NCBI GenBank assembly: GCA_016866305.1
Contig: VGMX01000001.1
Span: 1 to 64,000 of the forward strand
Reading direction: 5' to 3'
Length of the DNA stretch: 64,000 nucleotides
Source: Chlorobiota bacterium
GTDB lineage: Bacteria; Bacteroidota; Chlorobiia; Chlorobiales; Chlorobiaceae
Shown: positions 16,985 to 26,930 of the stretch, piece by piece
How the letters are laid out: the number at the start of each line of letters is the position of its first letter
Position numbering within the stretch: position 1 is the first letter of the stretch
Position numbers and translations under genes: made by a program
Notes under the pieces: model-generated
Databases searched by the model: none
What the model was told of the DNA's origin: nothing
Seen by the model: only the letters and a program-made list of their open reading frames with translations

Positions 16985-18370
16985 TCAGTTCCGGCTTTTC
17001 CACTCACCGGCAAGGGCGGCAAAACGCCCGGCCCAGGCCGGAGTGCCAGTCGCATGCAGGTGTGCATAGGTAGCAAGAACATTTCGATAAAGCACACCGT
17101 CCCGTTTGCCGGTCACACCGGTGCCCCGCATGACATCGAACTGGTAATGCTCCCCCTCCGAACCCGAAACCGGAAAGGAGTAGTGGAATTCATGCGCCCG
17201 GACATGGGCATCCTTTGCAAACCACGCTGAATCCGAGACGCTCCTGAGCTCGACGTAGCCATGACCGGCCGGTCGCGGCCGGAAACCGATATCGAAAGGC
17301 AGCACTCCGGCAAGGGAATAGGTCCTGCCTTCGCAGGTGCCGCTTCGTGAAAGATAGATCAATCCTCCGCATTCAGCATAAATGGGCATCCCGGATGCCG
17401 CTCGCTCCCGTACATCCCGCATGAGCGGCCTGTTCGTTTCAAGAACAGGAAAAAAAGACTCGGGAAATCCGCCGCCAAGGTACAGGCCGTGCACATCGGG
17501 CAGCGGTCGCGATTGCATGGAATCGATGAACACCAGTTCGACACCCTTCTTTGTCAGTGCGCGGAGGTTTTCGGGATAGTAGAAACAGAACGCCGCATCA
17601 CGGAAAACCCCGATCCTTTCCCCGTTATGCGGTATGGGCGGCACTTGCGCTGCATCAGGGTGTTCAAGGGGCGGGGCTTCAGAAAAAAGGGAACGAACGG
17701 CGTCAATATCGCAATAGTGCGCCACCTGTTCGGCTGCCTCCCGGACGATTGCTTCCGCCCCGGACGACTCCCCTGTGGTTATCAGTCCGAGATGCCGTTC
17801 GGAGATGGAAAGGCGTTCATCAGAAGGAATGGCACCCAGCACCGGAACGTTGCAGAACGTTTCAATGGCAAGCTTCTGTTTATCGGCATGCCGGGCGGTG
17901 CGCACCTGGTTGAGAATGACACCGGCGATCCTGACGCGGGGTTGCATGGACTGCATCCCGAGCACAACGGCTGCAGCACCGCGACTCATCTTCCTGCTGT
18001 CCACAACAAGAAGCACGGGAGCATGCAGCATGGCTGCAAGACCTGCGCTGCTGTCAGAACCGTCAAGCGACAGACCGTCATGAAGTCCGTGGTTCCCCTC
18101 GATAAGGGAAAGCGTCCCTTGCAGGCCGTTTTCGGCAAATGAACGAATGCAGCCCTCTGCACCCATCAGCCAGGGATCAAGATTGCAGCTCTCCCGACCG
18201 GAAGCCAGACGATGCCACATGGGATCGATATAGTCGGGACCTTTCTTGAAACAGGCCACCCGCTCCCCCCTGCCGGCAAGAGCTGCCGCCAGGCCGAGCA
18301 CGACCGTCGTCTTGCCGGAACTTTTATGGGGGGCCGAAATCATCAGCCGGGGCAAAAGCGAGACGCTCAT
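16985..18370 (-). CDS. dsrN: DsrN, cobyrinic acid a,c-diamide synthase-like amidase
   Basis: 461 residues from the ATG at 18370, which has AAGGA eight bases upstream; the tracked TTG two codons earlier is less likely. N-terminal P-loop ATPase APHKSSGKTTVVLGLAAAL, LIEGNHGLHDGLSLDGSDSS typical of CbiA, and a C-terminal glutamine amidotransferase with nucleophile cysteine in IYAECGGLIYL. DsrN is proposed to amidate siroheme for DsrAB. It is separated from dsrC by 426 bp holding the duplicated promoters, so it is probably a separate transcript. It could also serve cobalamin synthesis. Confidence 0.9.
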   Translation of the reverse strand: MSVSLLPRLMISAPHKSSGKTTVVLGLAAALAGRGERVACFKKGPDYIDPMWHRLASGRESCNLDPWLMGAEGCIRSFAENGLQGTLSLIEGNHGLHDGLSLDGSDSSAGLAAMLHAPVLLVVDSRKMSRGAAAVVLGMQSMQPRVRIAGVILNQVRTARHADKQKLAIETFCNVPVLGAIPSDERLSISERHLGLITTGESSGAEAIVREAAEQVAHYCDIDAVRSLFSEAPPLEHPDAAQVPPIPHNGERIGVFRDAAFCFYYPENLRALTKKGVELVFIDSMQSRPLPDVHGLYLGGGFPESFFPVLETNRPLMRDVRERAASGMPIYAECGGLIYLSRSGTCEGRTYSLAGVLPFDIGFRPRPAGHGYVELRSVSDSAWFAKDAHVRAHEFHYSFPVSGSEGEHYQFDVMRGTGVTGKRDGVLYRNVLATYAHLHATGTPAWAGRFAALAGEWKSRN

Positions 18371-18869
18371 CGTCAAATCCTTACTGCAGCCGCCAGGGCG
18401 TTTTCAGTTCCGGGCAAACCTTTCAAAAAGAAAAAATCATGTGCACGATCCGGATCGGAAACCTCCTGTCTGTCATTGACAGGAGGTTCCCCATCAAGGT
18501 ATTGCCTCCAACCACACCCGGTTATCGGGAAAAATCCCGGGATCGGGAATGATGGATCCGTGATCCCTGTCCAATGCGTCAGGAAACACCAGGCATTACA
18601 GCCTGCGCTCTTCCCCGGAATCGGACCGGATCAGGTTGTTGCGTCGTGTGAAAAAGTATGCTTGATCCGGGTGGCCGGCAGGCGCCCCGAACCGTTCAAC
18701 GAGTATAACACTAAAACAACACATCTCCGAAACAGCAGAAAAAGAAAAACCGCACAGAGAAAAAGCAGGAACAGGGTGTTATCTTTTTATTCAGTACCGT
18801 ACCGGCCGGATACAGACCCTTGTCCGGCAGCATCCCCCGGATGCGCATCCCTAATATTCAATTGATCCC
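18371..18869. other. Long leader region between dsrN and the deaminase gene, with a strong hairpin
   Basis: 499 bp without a gene, upstream of both divergent neighbours. Contains a perfect 11-bp stem AACCTCCTGTC / GACAGGAGGTT (18460-18470 and 18478-18488) with no T run, so it is not a simple terminator; the GGAGG inside the stem could act in translation or RNA stability. A smaller CCCGGGAT-type hairpin lies near 18525-18545. A known riboswitch class could not be supported. Confidence 0.5.
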
Positions 18870-19889
18870 ATGACGACGCTCGAAAATTTTGCCGCCGGAA
18901 TGCCGAAAGCCGAACTGCACCTGCACATCGAAGGGACACTCGAGCCCGAGATGATGATTGCAATCGGACAACGAAACGGGGTCGAACTGCCCTGGCCGAA
19001 TGCCCGGGCAGCGCGCAAGGCATATGACTTCAGGGACCTGCAGTCGTTTCTTGACATCTATTACCGCGCCACTTCAGTGCTCCTTCTGGAACAGGATTTC
19101 TATGAGCTCACCATCGCATACCTTCGCAAAGCCGCATCCCAGAACGTTCGGCATACTGAAATCTTCTTCGATCCGCAAACCCATCTGGCCCGCGGAGTTT
19201 CTTTTGAAACCATCCTCCGGGGCATTGAGCTGGCGCTTGAGGAGGCACACCGGACACTCAAGGTCTCGACAAAACTCATCATGTGCATACTCCGGCACCT
19301 GAGCGAAGAGGAGGGCCTCGACGTGTTCAGGCAGGCGCTCTCCTGGCGGCGCTGGATAAACGGCATCGGCCTTGATTCCTCGGAACACGGAAATCCTCCC
19401 TCCAAATTCAGGAACCTTTTCGAACGTGCGCGTGCAGAAGGATTTTTTACCGTCGCCCATGCGGGAGAAGAAGGAAACGCTTCCTGTATCAGGGAAGCGC
19501 TCGCCATTCTCGGGGTCAGCCGTATCGATCATGGCGTGCACTGCATGGAAGATGAGAAACTGGTTGCAATGCTCGCTGAAAAACAGATTCCCTTGACGGT
19601 CTGTCCCCTCTCGAATGTCAGGCTGAAAGTTTTCGCAAGCATGCAGGACCACAACCTGAAGCAGATGCTGCGCCGCGGACTCTGCGTCACCGTCAACTCG
19701 GACGATCCCGCCTATTTTGGAGGATATGTGAACGAAAACTACTCCCAGGCCGCCCTGGCTCTCGCTCTTGAGGGGAATGACCTGGTGCGGCTTGCACGAA
19801 ACTCGTTCAACGCATCGTGGATCAGTACCGTGCAGAAGGCACTCTACCTGCAGGAACTTGACCGGTACTGCAAGGACAACCCCTTTTAA
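18870..19889 (+). CDS. add: Adenine/adenosine deaminase
   Basis: 339 residues, TIM-barrel amidohydrolase. Zinc ligands HLHIEGTLEPE (residues ~17-27), the catalytic HAGEEG motif (~199), RIDHGVH (~221) and SDDPAYFGG (~280). The sequence looks closer to the fungal-type adenine deaminase branch (HIEGTLEPE, DDPAYFGGY) than to mammalian-type adenosine deaminase, so adenine may be the substrate giving hypoxanthine. That fits the next gene, a hypoxanthine phosphoribosyltransferase 18 bp downstream. Cytoplasmic purine salvage. Confidence 0.88.
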   Translation: MTTLENFAAGMPKAELHLHIEGTLEPEMMIAIGQRNGVELPWPNARAARKAYDFRDLQSFLDIYYRATSVLLLEQDFYELTIAYLRKAASQNVRHTEIFFDPQTHLARGVSFETILRGIELALEEAHRTLKVSTKLIMCILRHLSEEEGLDVFRQALSWRRWINGIGLDSSEHGNPPSKFRNLFERARAEGFFTVAHAGEEGNASCIREALAILGVSRIDHGVHCMEDEKLVAMLAEKQIPLTVCPLSNVRLKVFASMQDHNLKQMLRRGLCVTVNSDDPAYFGGYVNENYSQAALALALEGNDLVRLARNSFNASWISTVQKALYLQELDRYCKDNPF

Positions 19890-19907
19890 CACCTTGTGCA
19901 GCATGTC

Positions 19908-20450
19908 ATGGAAACACATGAACACACTGCCTTTGTCAGGCCGCTTTTTTCCCGGGAAACCATCCGCAAAAGGGTCGCTGAAATAGGCGCGTCGATTTCA
20001 GCGGACTTCAGGGAAATAACCGAAGAAAACCCTCTGTGCCTTGTCGTGGTGCTTAAGGGCGCATTCATCTTCGCAGCTGATCTCGTCAGATACATCCGGG
20101 TGCCCTGCACCATCGATTTTCTTTCGGCATCGAGTTATGGAAAGGAGATGATCTCCTCGGGAGACGTCACGATCCGCCATGCCCTCTCGGTGCAATCACG
20201 GCACGTCCTGCTCATCGAGGACATCGTCGACACCGGACTCACCATCCAGCGAATCTCGGCCCTGCTTTCCGCGCAAAGCCCTGCTTCGCTGGGCATCTGC
20301 ACGCTGCTGGACAAACCTTCGGAACGGAAGCACCCGATCAGGATTGCCTACAGCGGATTTACCGTACCCGACAGGTTCATCGTAGGATACGGAATCGATC
20401 ATGCCGAACACTTCCGGCAGCTTCCGTTCATCGGAATACTTGATTCCTGA
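19908..20450 (+). CDS. hpt: Hypoxanthine phosphoribosyltransferase
   Basis: 180 residues from the ATG at 19908; the track uses an upstream GTG at 19896. Seen: VVVLKGAFIFAADLVRYI and the PRPP-binding motif VLLIEDIVDTGLTIQRI, then the C-terminal FIVGYGIDHAEHFRQLPFIG typical of HPRTs. Converts hypoxanthine (and guanine) plus PRPP to the nucleotide. Likely co-transcribed with the deaminase. Confidence 0.93.
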   Translation: METHEHTAFVRPLFSRETIRKRVAEIGASISADFREITEENPLCLVVVLKGAFIFAADLVRYIRVPCTIDFLSASSYGKEMISSGDVTIRHALSVQSRHVLLIEDIVDTGLTIQRISALLSAQSPASLGICTLLDKPSERKHPIRIAYSGFTVPDRFIVGYGIDHAEHFRQLPFIGILDS

Positions 20451-20576
20451 TCCTGAAGCCATCACTGCCCGAAACGGCTCCGGAAACCGGAAAACCTCCC
20501 TCAAAAAAATCAACGTTTTCATACAATAACACCGAAATGTCTGAATTTTTATTATATTAAACCCACTGAATCCTAA

Positions 20577-20611
20577 TTTATTAAGGAATAAAATTCATAA
20601 CCCTTAATAAA
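20577..20611. promoter_or_regulatory. Perfect 10-bp dyad upstream of nifV
   Basis: TTTATTAAGG and CCTTAATAAA are exact reverse complements separated by 15 bp, in an AT-rich patch about 60 bp before nifV. The arm spacing of about 2.4 helix turns suits a dimeric regulator. It could also be a terminator for hpt, but it lacks a GC stem and T tract. The regulator is unknown. Confidence 0.55.
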
Positions 20612-20672
20612 ACACAGGGGTCGGGGAATTATATGACTGCAGCGACCTGTTAAGAGTAAAAAAACATGCGAC

Positions 20673-21848
20673 ATGAGGATGAATGCGAAAAGTGACCATA
20701 ACGGCAATACAGAAGCAGGTCCCTGGATCATCGACACCACGCTGCGTGACGGGGAACAGGCGCCGGGAGTTTCCTTCAGTGCAGCCGAAAAAATCCGGAT
20801 AGCCTGCATGCTTGCCAAAACCGGAGTAAACGAGCTTGAAATCGGCTATCCGGCCATAAGCGAGGAAGAGCGCGGCACCATCAGGACCATATCCTCTCTC
20901 GGCCTTCCCCTCAGGCTCACCTCCTGGGCTCGGGCACTATGGCAGGATATCGAACATGCACTCGCCTCCGGCACGGAAGCAGTCCACATCAGTTTCCCGA
21001 TATCGGCACTCTACCTTGAACTGATGGGAAAAAATTACCGGTGGGTTCGCCAGCAGTTGCAGGAGCTTGTGCCGAGGGCAAAGGAACATTTCAGGTTCGT
21101 CAGTGTCGGAGCACAGGATGCCACGCGGACACGGCACGAGCTCCTGCTCGAGTTCATCCGGGATGCTGAAAGATGCGGTGCGGACAGGGTAAGGATCGCT
21201 GATACCGTTGGCATCGCCACACCCCTCTCGGTCATCGAGCTTGTCATGAAAATCACAAACGCCACGGCGTTGCCTCTGGAATTCCATGCGCACAACGACC
21301 TTGGAATGGCAACGGCAAACGCATTAACCGCACTCGAAGCAGGCTGCAAGGCCGTAAGCGTTTCGGTAACCGGACTCGGTGAACGCGCAGGGAATGCCGC
21401 ACTCGAGGAACTTGCCGTAGCCCTTTCGCTTTCGCAAAAACATGCAACACGCCTCGACATCAGCCGTCTTGCCAGTCTTTGCGAAACCGTCAGCATCGCA
21501 GCGGGAAGACCCATACAGGATCAGAAACCGGTAGTGGGAAAATCGGCTTTTCAGCATGAATCGGGCATTCACTGCGCAGCGCTGCTCAAGCATCCGCTCT
21601 CCTATCAGCCTTTCCTTCCGCAGGAAGTCGGCAGGAAGGATTACGAGCTTGTCATCGGAAAACATTCCGGCAGCGCCGCCATCCACCATTGCTTCAGTAC
21701 CATGGGCATCTCGCTGTCAAAAGAGGAGAGCGGAAAGCTGCTGTCGGCAGTCAGGAAAGCTGCAGGAGAAAAAAAACGTGCTCTTACCGAACGGGAACTG
21801 CAGACGATCTACCGCTCCCATTGTCAATCAAGCATCACCTTATCGTAA
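20673..21848 (+). CDS. nifV: Homocitrate synthase NifV
   Basis: 391 residues. DRE-TIM metallolyase: IIDTTLRDGEQAPGVSFSAAEK near the N-terminus, EFHAHNDLGMATANAL around residue 207 (metal ligands) and SGIHCAALLKHPLSYQPF. Condenses acetyl-CoA and 2-oxoglutarate to homocitrate, a ligand of the nitrogenase iron-molybdenum cofactor. Followed after 5 bp by nifA, which confirms the nif assignment over 2-isopropylmalate synthase. Start at 20673 or two codons later; no strong ribosome site. Confidence 0.92.
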   Translation: MRMNAKSDHNGNTEAGPWIIDTTLRDGEQAPGVSFSAAEKIRIACMLAKTGVNELEIGYPAISEEERGTIRTISSLGLPLRLTSWARALWQDIEHALASGTEAVHISFPISALYLELMGKNYRWVRQQLQELVPRAKEHFRFVSVGAQDATRTRHELLLEFIRDAERCGADRVRIADTVGIATPLSVIELVMKITNATALPLEFHAHNDLGMATANALTALEAGCKAVSVSVTGLGERAGNAALEELAVALSLSQKHATRLDISRLASLCETVSIAAGRPIQDQKPVVGKSAFQHESGIHCAALLKHPLSYQPFLPQEVGRKDYELVIGKHSGSAAIHHCFSTMGISLSKEESGKLLSAVRKAAGEKKRALTERELQTIYRSHCQSSITLS

Positions 21849-21853
21849 AAGAC

Positions 21854-23488
21854 ATGCTCATTCCCCAGAAAAAAGAAGACAACAGTATCAGTCTCCTTGC
21901 TGAAGTCAGCAGAACCGTTACGATCGAAAACGATATCAGCAAAGTGCTCCGCCTGGTCCTGTTCATCATGTCGGAACACATGAACATGCTTCGTGGCATG
22001 ATCACCATCCTCAACCGTGACACCCGCGAAATTTTCATTAACGAGTCGTTCGGGCTGAGTGAAGAGGAAAAAGAACGGGGCCGCTACCGTATTGGCGAGG
22101 GCATTATCGGGCAGGTTGTCAAAACCGGCAAGCCGGTCCTGGTTCCGAGCATCAATGATGAGCCGCTGTTCCTTGACAGGACCCGCTCCCGGCAGAGAGC
22201 CAGGAAGGAGGATCTCTGCTTTATCTGCATTCCCATCAAGTCCGGTACCGAAATCATCGGCACCCTCAGTGCCGATCGCCAGATAGATCCACCCCTGCCG
22301 GAGGATCCCATGAAAAGGAGCAAGGCGGAAAGCGAGCGAATGGATATGATGCAGCACTATGTGGACCTGCTCTCCATTATTGCAACCATGATATCGCAGG
22401 CCGTGAGACTCAAACAGCTTGCTCACGAGGAGAGCGTGAACGGAAAAGTTGCTGACCAGCATCCGGGTGAAAAAAAGCTCTCGATTTACCACCGGGATGA
22501 CGAGTGGGCTGATGAAGAGAACGATGAAACCGAGCGCCCCGCAAATATCATCGGCAATTCGAAACCCATGCTCAGCCTGTTCAGGATGATTGAGAAGATT
22601 TCGAAAACCAACGCAACAACGCTTGTTCTGGGAGAAAGCGGCGTCGGAAAGGAGCTGGTTGCCAGCGCCATCCATTTCAAAAGCCGCCGGGCCGACAAAC
22701 CCTTCATCAAGTTCAACTGTGCAGCACTTCCTGAAAGCATTGTGGAAAGCGAACTGTTCGGCCATGAAAAAGGAGCCTTCACCGGGGCTGCCGGCATGCG
22801 CCAGGGCCGCTTTGAGCTTGCTCATACCGGAACCATTTTTCTCGATGAGATTGGCGAGCTCAGCCTGCCGGTACAGGCAAAACTCCTGCGCATTCTTCAG
22901 GAAAAGGAGTTCGAGCGGGTTGGCGGATCAAAAACCATCAAGGTCGATGTACGGGTCATTGCCGCGACAAACCGGAATCTTGAAGAACTCATCCGTGAAG
23001 GACTTTTCAGGGAAGATCTTTTCTACCGGCTGAACATCTTTCCCATTACCGTTCCGCCTCTCCGGGAAAGAAAAACCGATATTCTCCTGCTTGCCGACTA
23101 TTTTGTCGAAAAATACAACCGGACCAACCAGAAAGGCGTTCGCCGCATCTCGACGACCTCGATCGATATGCTGATGCGCTACCACTGGCCGGGCAATGTC
23201 CGCGAACTGGAAAACTGTATCGAGCGCGCGGTCATTCTCAGTGAAGACAACGTCATCCACGGCTACCATCTTCCGCCAAGCCTCCAGACGGCAGAATCAA
23301 GCGGAACGCCGTACACCGGATCACTGCAGCAGAAACTCGACTCGATTGAAAACGAAATGATCATTGAGGCGCTGAAACGCACAAAAGGCAACATGTCGAG
23401 AGCTGCCGCCCAGCTCGGGCTGTCCGACAGGATCATGGGGCTCCGGGTAAAAAAATTCAATATCGATTACCGGAAATTCAGACCCTGA
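21854..23488 (+). CDS. nifA: NifA, sigma-54-dependent nif activator
   Basis: 544 residues from the ATG at 21854; the longer tracked start overlaps nifV and is not family-like. N-terminal GAF domain (~5-185) with RYRIGEGIIGQVVKTGKPVLVP; linker; AAA+ domain (~235-465) with Walker A GESGVGKE, the sigma-54 contact loop GAFTGA, Walker B GTIFLDEIGEL; C-terminal Fis-type HTH RAAAQLGLSDRIMGLRVKKF. Activates sigma-54 promoters such as the one at 28546 upstream of nifH. Translationally close to nifV. Confidence 0.92.
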   Translation: MLIPQKKEDNSISLLAEVSRTVTIENDISKVLRLVLFIMSEHMNMLRGMITILNRDTREIFINESFGLSEEEKERGRYRIGEGIIGQVVKTGKPVLVPSINDEPLFLDRTRSRQRARKEDLCFICIPIKSGTEIIGTLSADRQIDPPLPEDPMKRSKAESERMDMMQHYVDLLSIIATMISQAVRLKQLAHEESVNGKVADQHPGEKKLSIYHRDDEWADEENDETERPANIIGNSKPMLSLFRMIEKISKTNATTLVLGESGVGKELVASAIHFKSRRADKPFIKFNCAALPESIVESELFGHEKGAFTGAAGMRQGRFELAHTGTIFLDEIGELSLPVQAKLLRILQEKEFERVGGSKTIKVDVRVIAATNRNLEELIREGLFREDLFYRLNIFPITVPPLRERKTDILLLADYFVEKYNRTNQKGVRRISTTSIDMLMRYHWPGNVRELENCIERAVILSEDNVIHGYHLPPSLQTAESSGTPYTGSLQQKLDSIENEMIIEALKRTKGNMSRAAAQLGLSDRIMGLRVKKFNIDYRKFRP

Positions 23489-23709
23489 AATGGGTCTCAC
23501 CAGACCGGCAGGACCCGGACAACTCCACGAACCGCTGCCGGAACCGCATGCTTGCATCGTATGCAGTACAATGGCTATATTACCGGCAAAACCCACCAGA
23601 AAAACCGGAAGGGTGTCCTGCACGGGATTTCAGTCGATTGCATGCAGGCAGAGCAGACAAGTCCCCCTGACGGCATGATGCATACATGGTTCACTATAGC
23701 TGATCCGTT

Positions 23710-25737
23710 ATGAGACCACCCCCGGGTAATACAGGCGCCGGAAAGCCGCTGAGCATGGCCATGGTTCGGTTCGATCCTGAGTGGTCGTCTGATAACCGTG
23801 AAAGAAGCGCCTATTACCGGATCGGCGTCATACCCGAGCGGCATCTGATGTTCACCGCCATCGGGGGAAATCTCCAGCCTGAATTTGCTGAAGAAGCACT
23901 CGGCGCTCTTGAAAAACTGCTGAGCACGGGTATTTTCACCGACTCGACCTACATCAGGATCGCTGATTTTTCGGCGGTTACGAAACTTCCCATCAATACC
24001 CGGCTTATCTACGCCAACGGGCTCAACAGACTGCACGGCAAATACAACTGTCAGGCCGAGATTACCTACATCTGCGGAGCATCACTGCTTTTCCGGACCA
24101 TGCTCCGCTCCATCGCATCGTACGTCAAACAAAACCTTGTCTTTGTTCCGGCAGTCAGTGACGCTTTTGACCTGATCAACAGCACATCGGTCATTCCTGA
24201 TGAACAGCACCGGAACGAGGTCATTTCCATCACCAGGGAGGAGATGAATGATTTTGCCGAAACATGCGGACAAATCCTTCTCAACGATGCGTATTCGGCC
24301 GAGAACAACAAAGGGTTTCTGAATCCCGATCACTCCCTGCATGAGCTCTACAAGATCATTTCGGTACTGAACAGCGACCTCAGGGAACTGCAGAGACTGG
24401 AACAGAAACAGAAATGCCAGTTCGAGGAAACCCTCGAAAATGCCCGCAGGCTGAACCTTTCCCTTGAGGAAGAAAAAAAGAATGCGCAGAAAAACGAGGA
24501 GATACAGCGAATCCTTATCGAGAGCCTGAAACAGGCCAGAAAGGATGCTGAAATTGCAAGCAAGGCAAAAAGCGAATTCATCGCAAACATGTCGCATGAA
24601 ATACGAACCCCGCTGCACGGCATCATCGGCATGACGGAACTGCTGCTTGAAACCAAACTCGACAGCCAGCAAAGAAACTACTCGAGCACTGCATATGTCA
24701 GCGCAAAACAGCTTCACCAGTTGATCAACCACATTCTCGACTTCAGCAAAATCGAATCGGGAAAACTCGACAGTGAAAAATCTGTCGTGGATATCAGGTC
24801 GATCTGCCAGGAAACATCATCCCTTCTCAATGACAATGCACTGAAAAAGACCCTTCTCCTGACATTCTCCATCGACAGCACCGCGCCGGAACAGCTTCTC
24901 GGCTATCCGGTGTACCTGCAGCAGGTGCTTATCAACCTGGTCCAGAATGCCATCAAGTTCACGTACCGGGGAGAAGTTGCCGTCCGTATCGAGTCAGTTT
25001 CAGAAACCAGCAGGGAGAGCATCCTTCGTATTTCCGTAAAAGATACCGGAGCAGGTATTCCCGAAGAGAAACAGGAACTGATTTTCCAGCGTTTCACCCA
25101 GCTGGACGCCTCGGCCACGAGAAAAGAGGGGGGAACAGGTCTCGGACTTGCCATAACCATGAAGCTTGTTGAATTCATGGGCGGCAAACTCAGCCTCAAC
25201 AGCCGTGAAAATGAAGGTTCCGAATTCTGGTTTGCACTGCCGTTTGAAAAACTTCCCGGAGAAACACAATTGACGGTTCCTCCGCCACGCTCACACGAAA
25301 CCACCCGCCAGGCAGCAGAAGAACCGGAAAGAGCCGCCGGGGATCGGGAAAGCACCACAGCTGCCGTTGCAACAATCCTGCTTGTCGAAGACAACATCAT
25401 CAACCAGCGGGTCGCATCAGCCATGCTTTCGAAACTGAATTTCCATGTCGACGCTGTCGTCAATGGCATCGAGGCTATCGAAGCCCTGAAAAACAAGACC
25501 TATACGCTGGTGATCATGGACCTCCAGATGCCGTTGATGGGTGGGCTGGAAACTACCAGGGAGATCCGGAAAACTGAAACCGGGGCCATCAATCCCGACA
25601 TTCCGATCATCGCCATGACCGCAAATGCCACGTGGGAAGACCGGGACGAATGCCTGAAAGCCGGCATGAATGATTTCATCAGCAAACCGGTCATGATGCA
25701 GGATCTTCAGGAACTGCTGAAAAAATGGATTCCCTGA
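23710..25737 (+). CDS. Hybrid sensor histidine kinase with receiver domain
   Basis: 675 residues, no membrane helix. Residues ~1-200 are an unrecognised alpha/beta input domain ([20 protein letters not shown]); a coiled coil (~225-285) precedes the kinase. H-box [13 protein letters not shown] (~297), N- and G-boxes with GTGLGLAI, then a receiver domain with phospho-acceptor aspartate in LVIMDLQMP (~600). A cytoplasmic hybrid kinase next to nifA and reading the same way, 221 bp downstream. A role in nitrogen or redox control is inference only. Confidence 0.85.
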   Translation: MRPPPGNTGAGKPLSMAMVRFDPEWSSDNRERSAYYRIGVIPERHLMFTAIGGNLQPEFAEEALGALEKLLSTGIFTDSTYIRIADFSAVTKLPINTRLIYANGLNRLHGKYNCQAEITYICGASLLFRTMLRSIASYVKQNLVFVPAVSDAFDLINSTSVIPDEQHRNEVISITREEMNDFAETCGQILLNDAYSAENNKGFLNPDHSLHELYKIISVLNSDLRELQRLEQKQKCQFEETLENARRLNLSLEEEKKNAQKNEEIQRILIESLKQARKDAEIASKAKSEFIANMSHEIRTPLHGIIGMTELLLETKLDSQQRNYSSTAYVSAKQLHQLINHILDFSKIESGKLDSEKSVVDIRSICQETSSLLNDNALKKTLLLTFSIDSTAPEQLLGYPVYLQQVLINLVQNAIKFTYRGEVAVRIESVSETSRESILRISVKDTGAGIPEEKQELIFQRFTQLDASATRKEGGTGLGLAITMKLVEFMGGKLSLNSRENEGSEFWFALPFEKLPGETQLTVPPPRSHETTRQAAEEPERAAGDRESTTAAVATILLVEDNIINQRVASAMLSKLNFHVDAVVNGIEAIEALKNKTYTLVIMDLQMPLMGGLETTREIRKTETGAINPDIPIIAMTANATWEDRDECLKAGMNDFISKPVMMQDLQELLKKWIP

Positions 25738-25749
25738 ACCGCGGTTATT

Positions 25750-26709
25750 TTATTTCGGCATTCCGGCAATATGCCGGTTTATCCGGTCCACATCTTCCGC
25801 TGCAAGCCTGAATTCCCCAGCCCCGGCAATGCCTTCAACCTGAGCGGCACTGCGCCCTCCGGCAATGGCTCCGGTAACCGCGGGATGGCGCAGTGTCCAT
25901 GCAACGGCAACCTCACCGGCGGAACGGTTATGCTTTGAACCGATGCGTTTAAGCAACTCGACAAGTTCAAGATTTGCACTCAGAAACGGCTCCTGAAACT
26001 CCCTGTTTTCCCTGCGCCAGTCATCGAACGGGAGGTTTTCAACCCGCTCCCTGGTCATCGCTCCGGTCAACATGCCGGAAAGCATCGGAGAATAGACAAT
26101 GACGCCAATGCCATGTTCAGCACAGAACGGCAGGATATCTTTTTCCACGGCAGGGCGCAACATGGAATATGGCGGCTGAAGAGACGCCAATGGCGCTATC
26201 CGCATCACGCGACGCATCTGTTCGACATTGAAATTGGAAACCCCTATATGCCGCACAAGCCCTTCTTCCCTGAGAGCTGCCATGGTCTGCCACCCCTCTT
26301 CAAGATCGGGCTCCGGGTTAGGCCAGTGTATCTGGTAAAGATCGATGGCCTCGACCTTGAGACGCCTCAGGCTCTCTTCGCATTCCCGCCGGATAGAGTC
26401 GGCCTTGAGACTGCTGCTGATCCGGCGGCGATCATTCCATACCAGCGAACATTTGGTGAAGACGTAAGGCCTGTTCCCGATCCCCTCGAGAGCCCTGGCG
26501 ACCAGTTCTTCTGAATGACCGAGTCCGTAAACCGCAGCGGTATCGATCCAGTTGATGCCGAGTTCAACGGCTCGCTGAATTGCATGTATGGCCTCGGAGT
26601 CATCCTGCGGCCCCCATCCGTATGCCCAGTTCCCTCCTCCGATAGCCCAGCTCCCGAAACCGATGGGCGTCAGATACATATCCGTATTGCCAAGTCGCCG
26701 TGTCTGCAT
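25750..26709 (-). CDS. Aldo/keto reductase
   Basis: 319 residues from the ATG at 26709 (MQTRRLGNTDMYL). TIM-barrel aldo/keto reductase: GFGSWAIGGG, catalytic DTAAVYGLGHSEE (Asp and Tyr), lysine in VFTKCSLVW, histidine in DLYQIHWPN, and the C-terminal NADPH site. Substrate unknown. Convergent with the hybrid kinase, divergent from the sugar dehydrogenase gene. Confidence 0.88.
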   Translation of the reverse strand: MQTRRLGNTDMYLTPIGFGSWAIGGGNWAYGWGPQDDSEAIHAIQRAVELGINWIDTAAVYGLGHSEELVARALEGIGNRPYVFTKCSLVWNDRRRISSSLKADSIRRECEESLRRLKVEAIDLYQIHWPNPEPDLEEGWQTMAALREEGLVRHIGVSNFNVEQMRRVMRIAPLASLQPPYSMLRPAVEKDILPFCAEHGIGVIVYSPMLSGMLTGAMTRERVENLPFDDWRRENREFQEPFLSANLELVELLKRIGSKHNRSAGEVAVAWTLRHPAVTGAIAGGRSAAQVEGIAGAGEFRLAAEDVDRINRHIAGMPK

Positions 26710-26930
26710 GATCTGCTGTTTTTGGTGTTCATGAACCGTCCCCCGTACCGATGACGATGCTTCCCGCCGGTACTGATTACAAGATAACACGAGAAGGCGG
26801 GTACTGGTTCGTATGCTGTCAGAAGGAACTCTTTGCGGTCATTAACTGTCATGATAATGAGCACATTACAGCGATTCCCCCGATACGGCAAGAAAGCGAA
26901 GGATGAAAGCAACTGAAACCACTTCTTTCA

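Noticed and set aside
18580-18720. AACCTGATCCGG segment upstream of dsrN resembling part of a thiamine pyrophosphate riboswitch
   Set aside because: The CTGAGA element and the TAAT loop of that class are missing, and the next gene is not a thiamine gene. Cobalamin riboswitch elements were also sought and not found.
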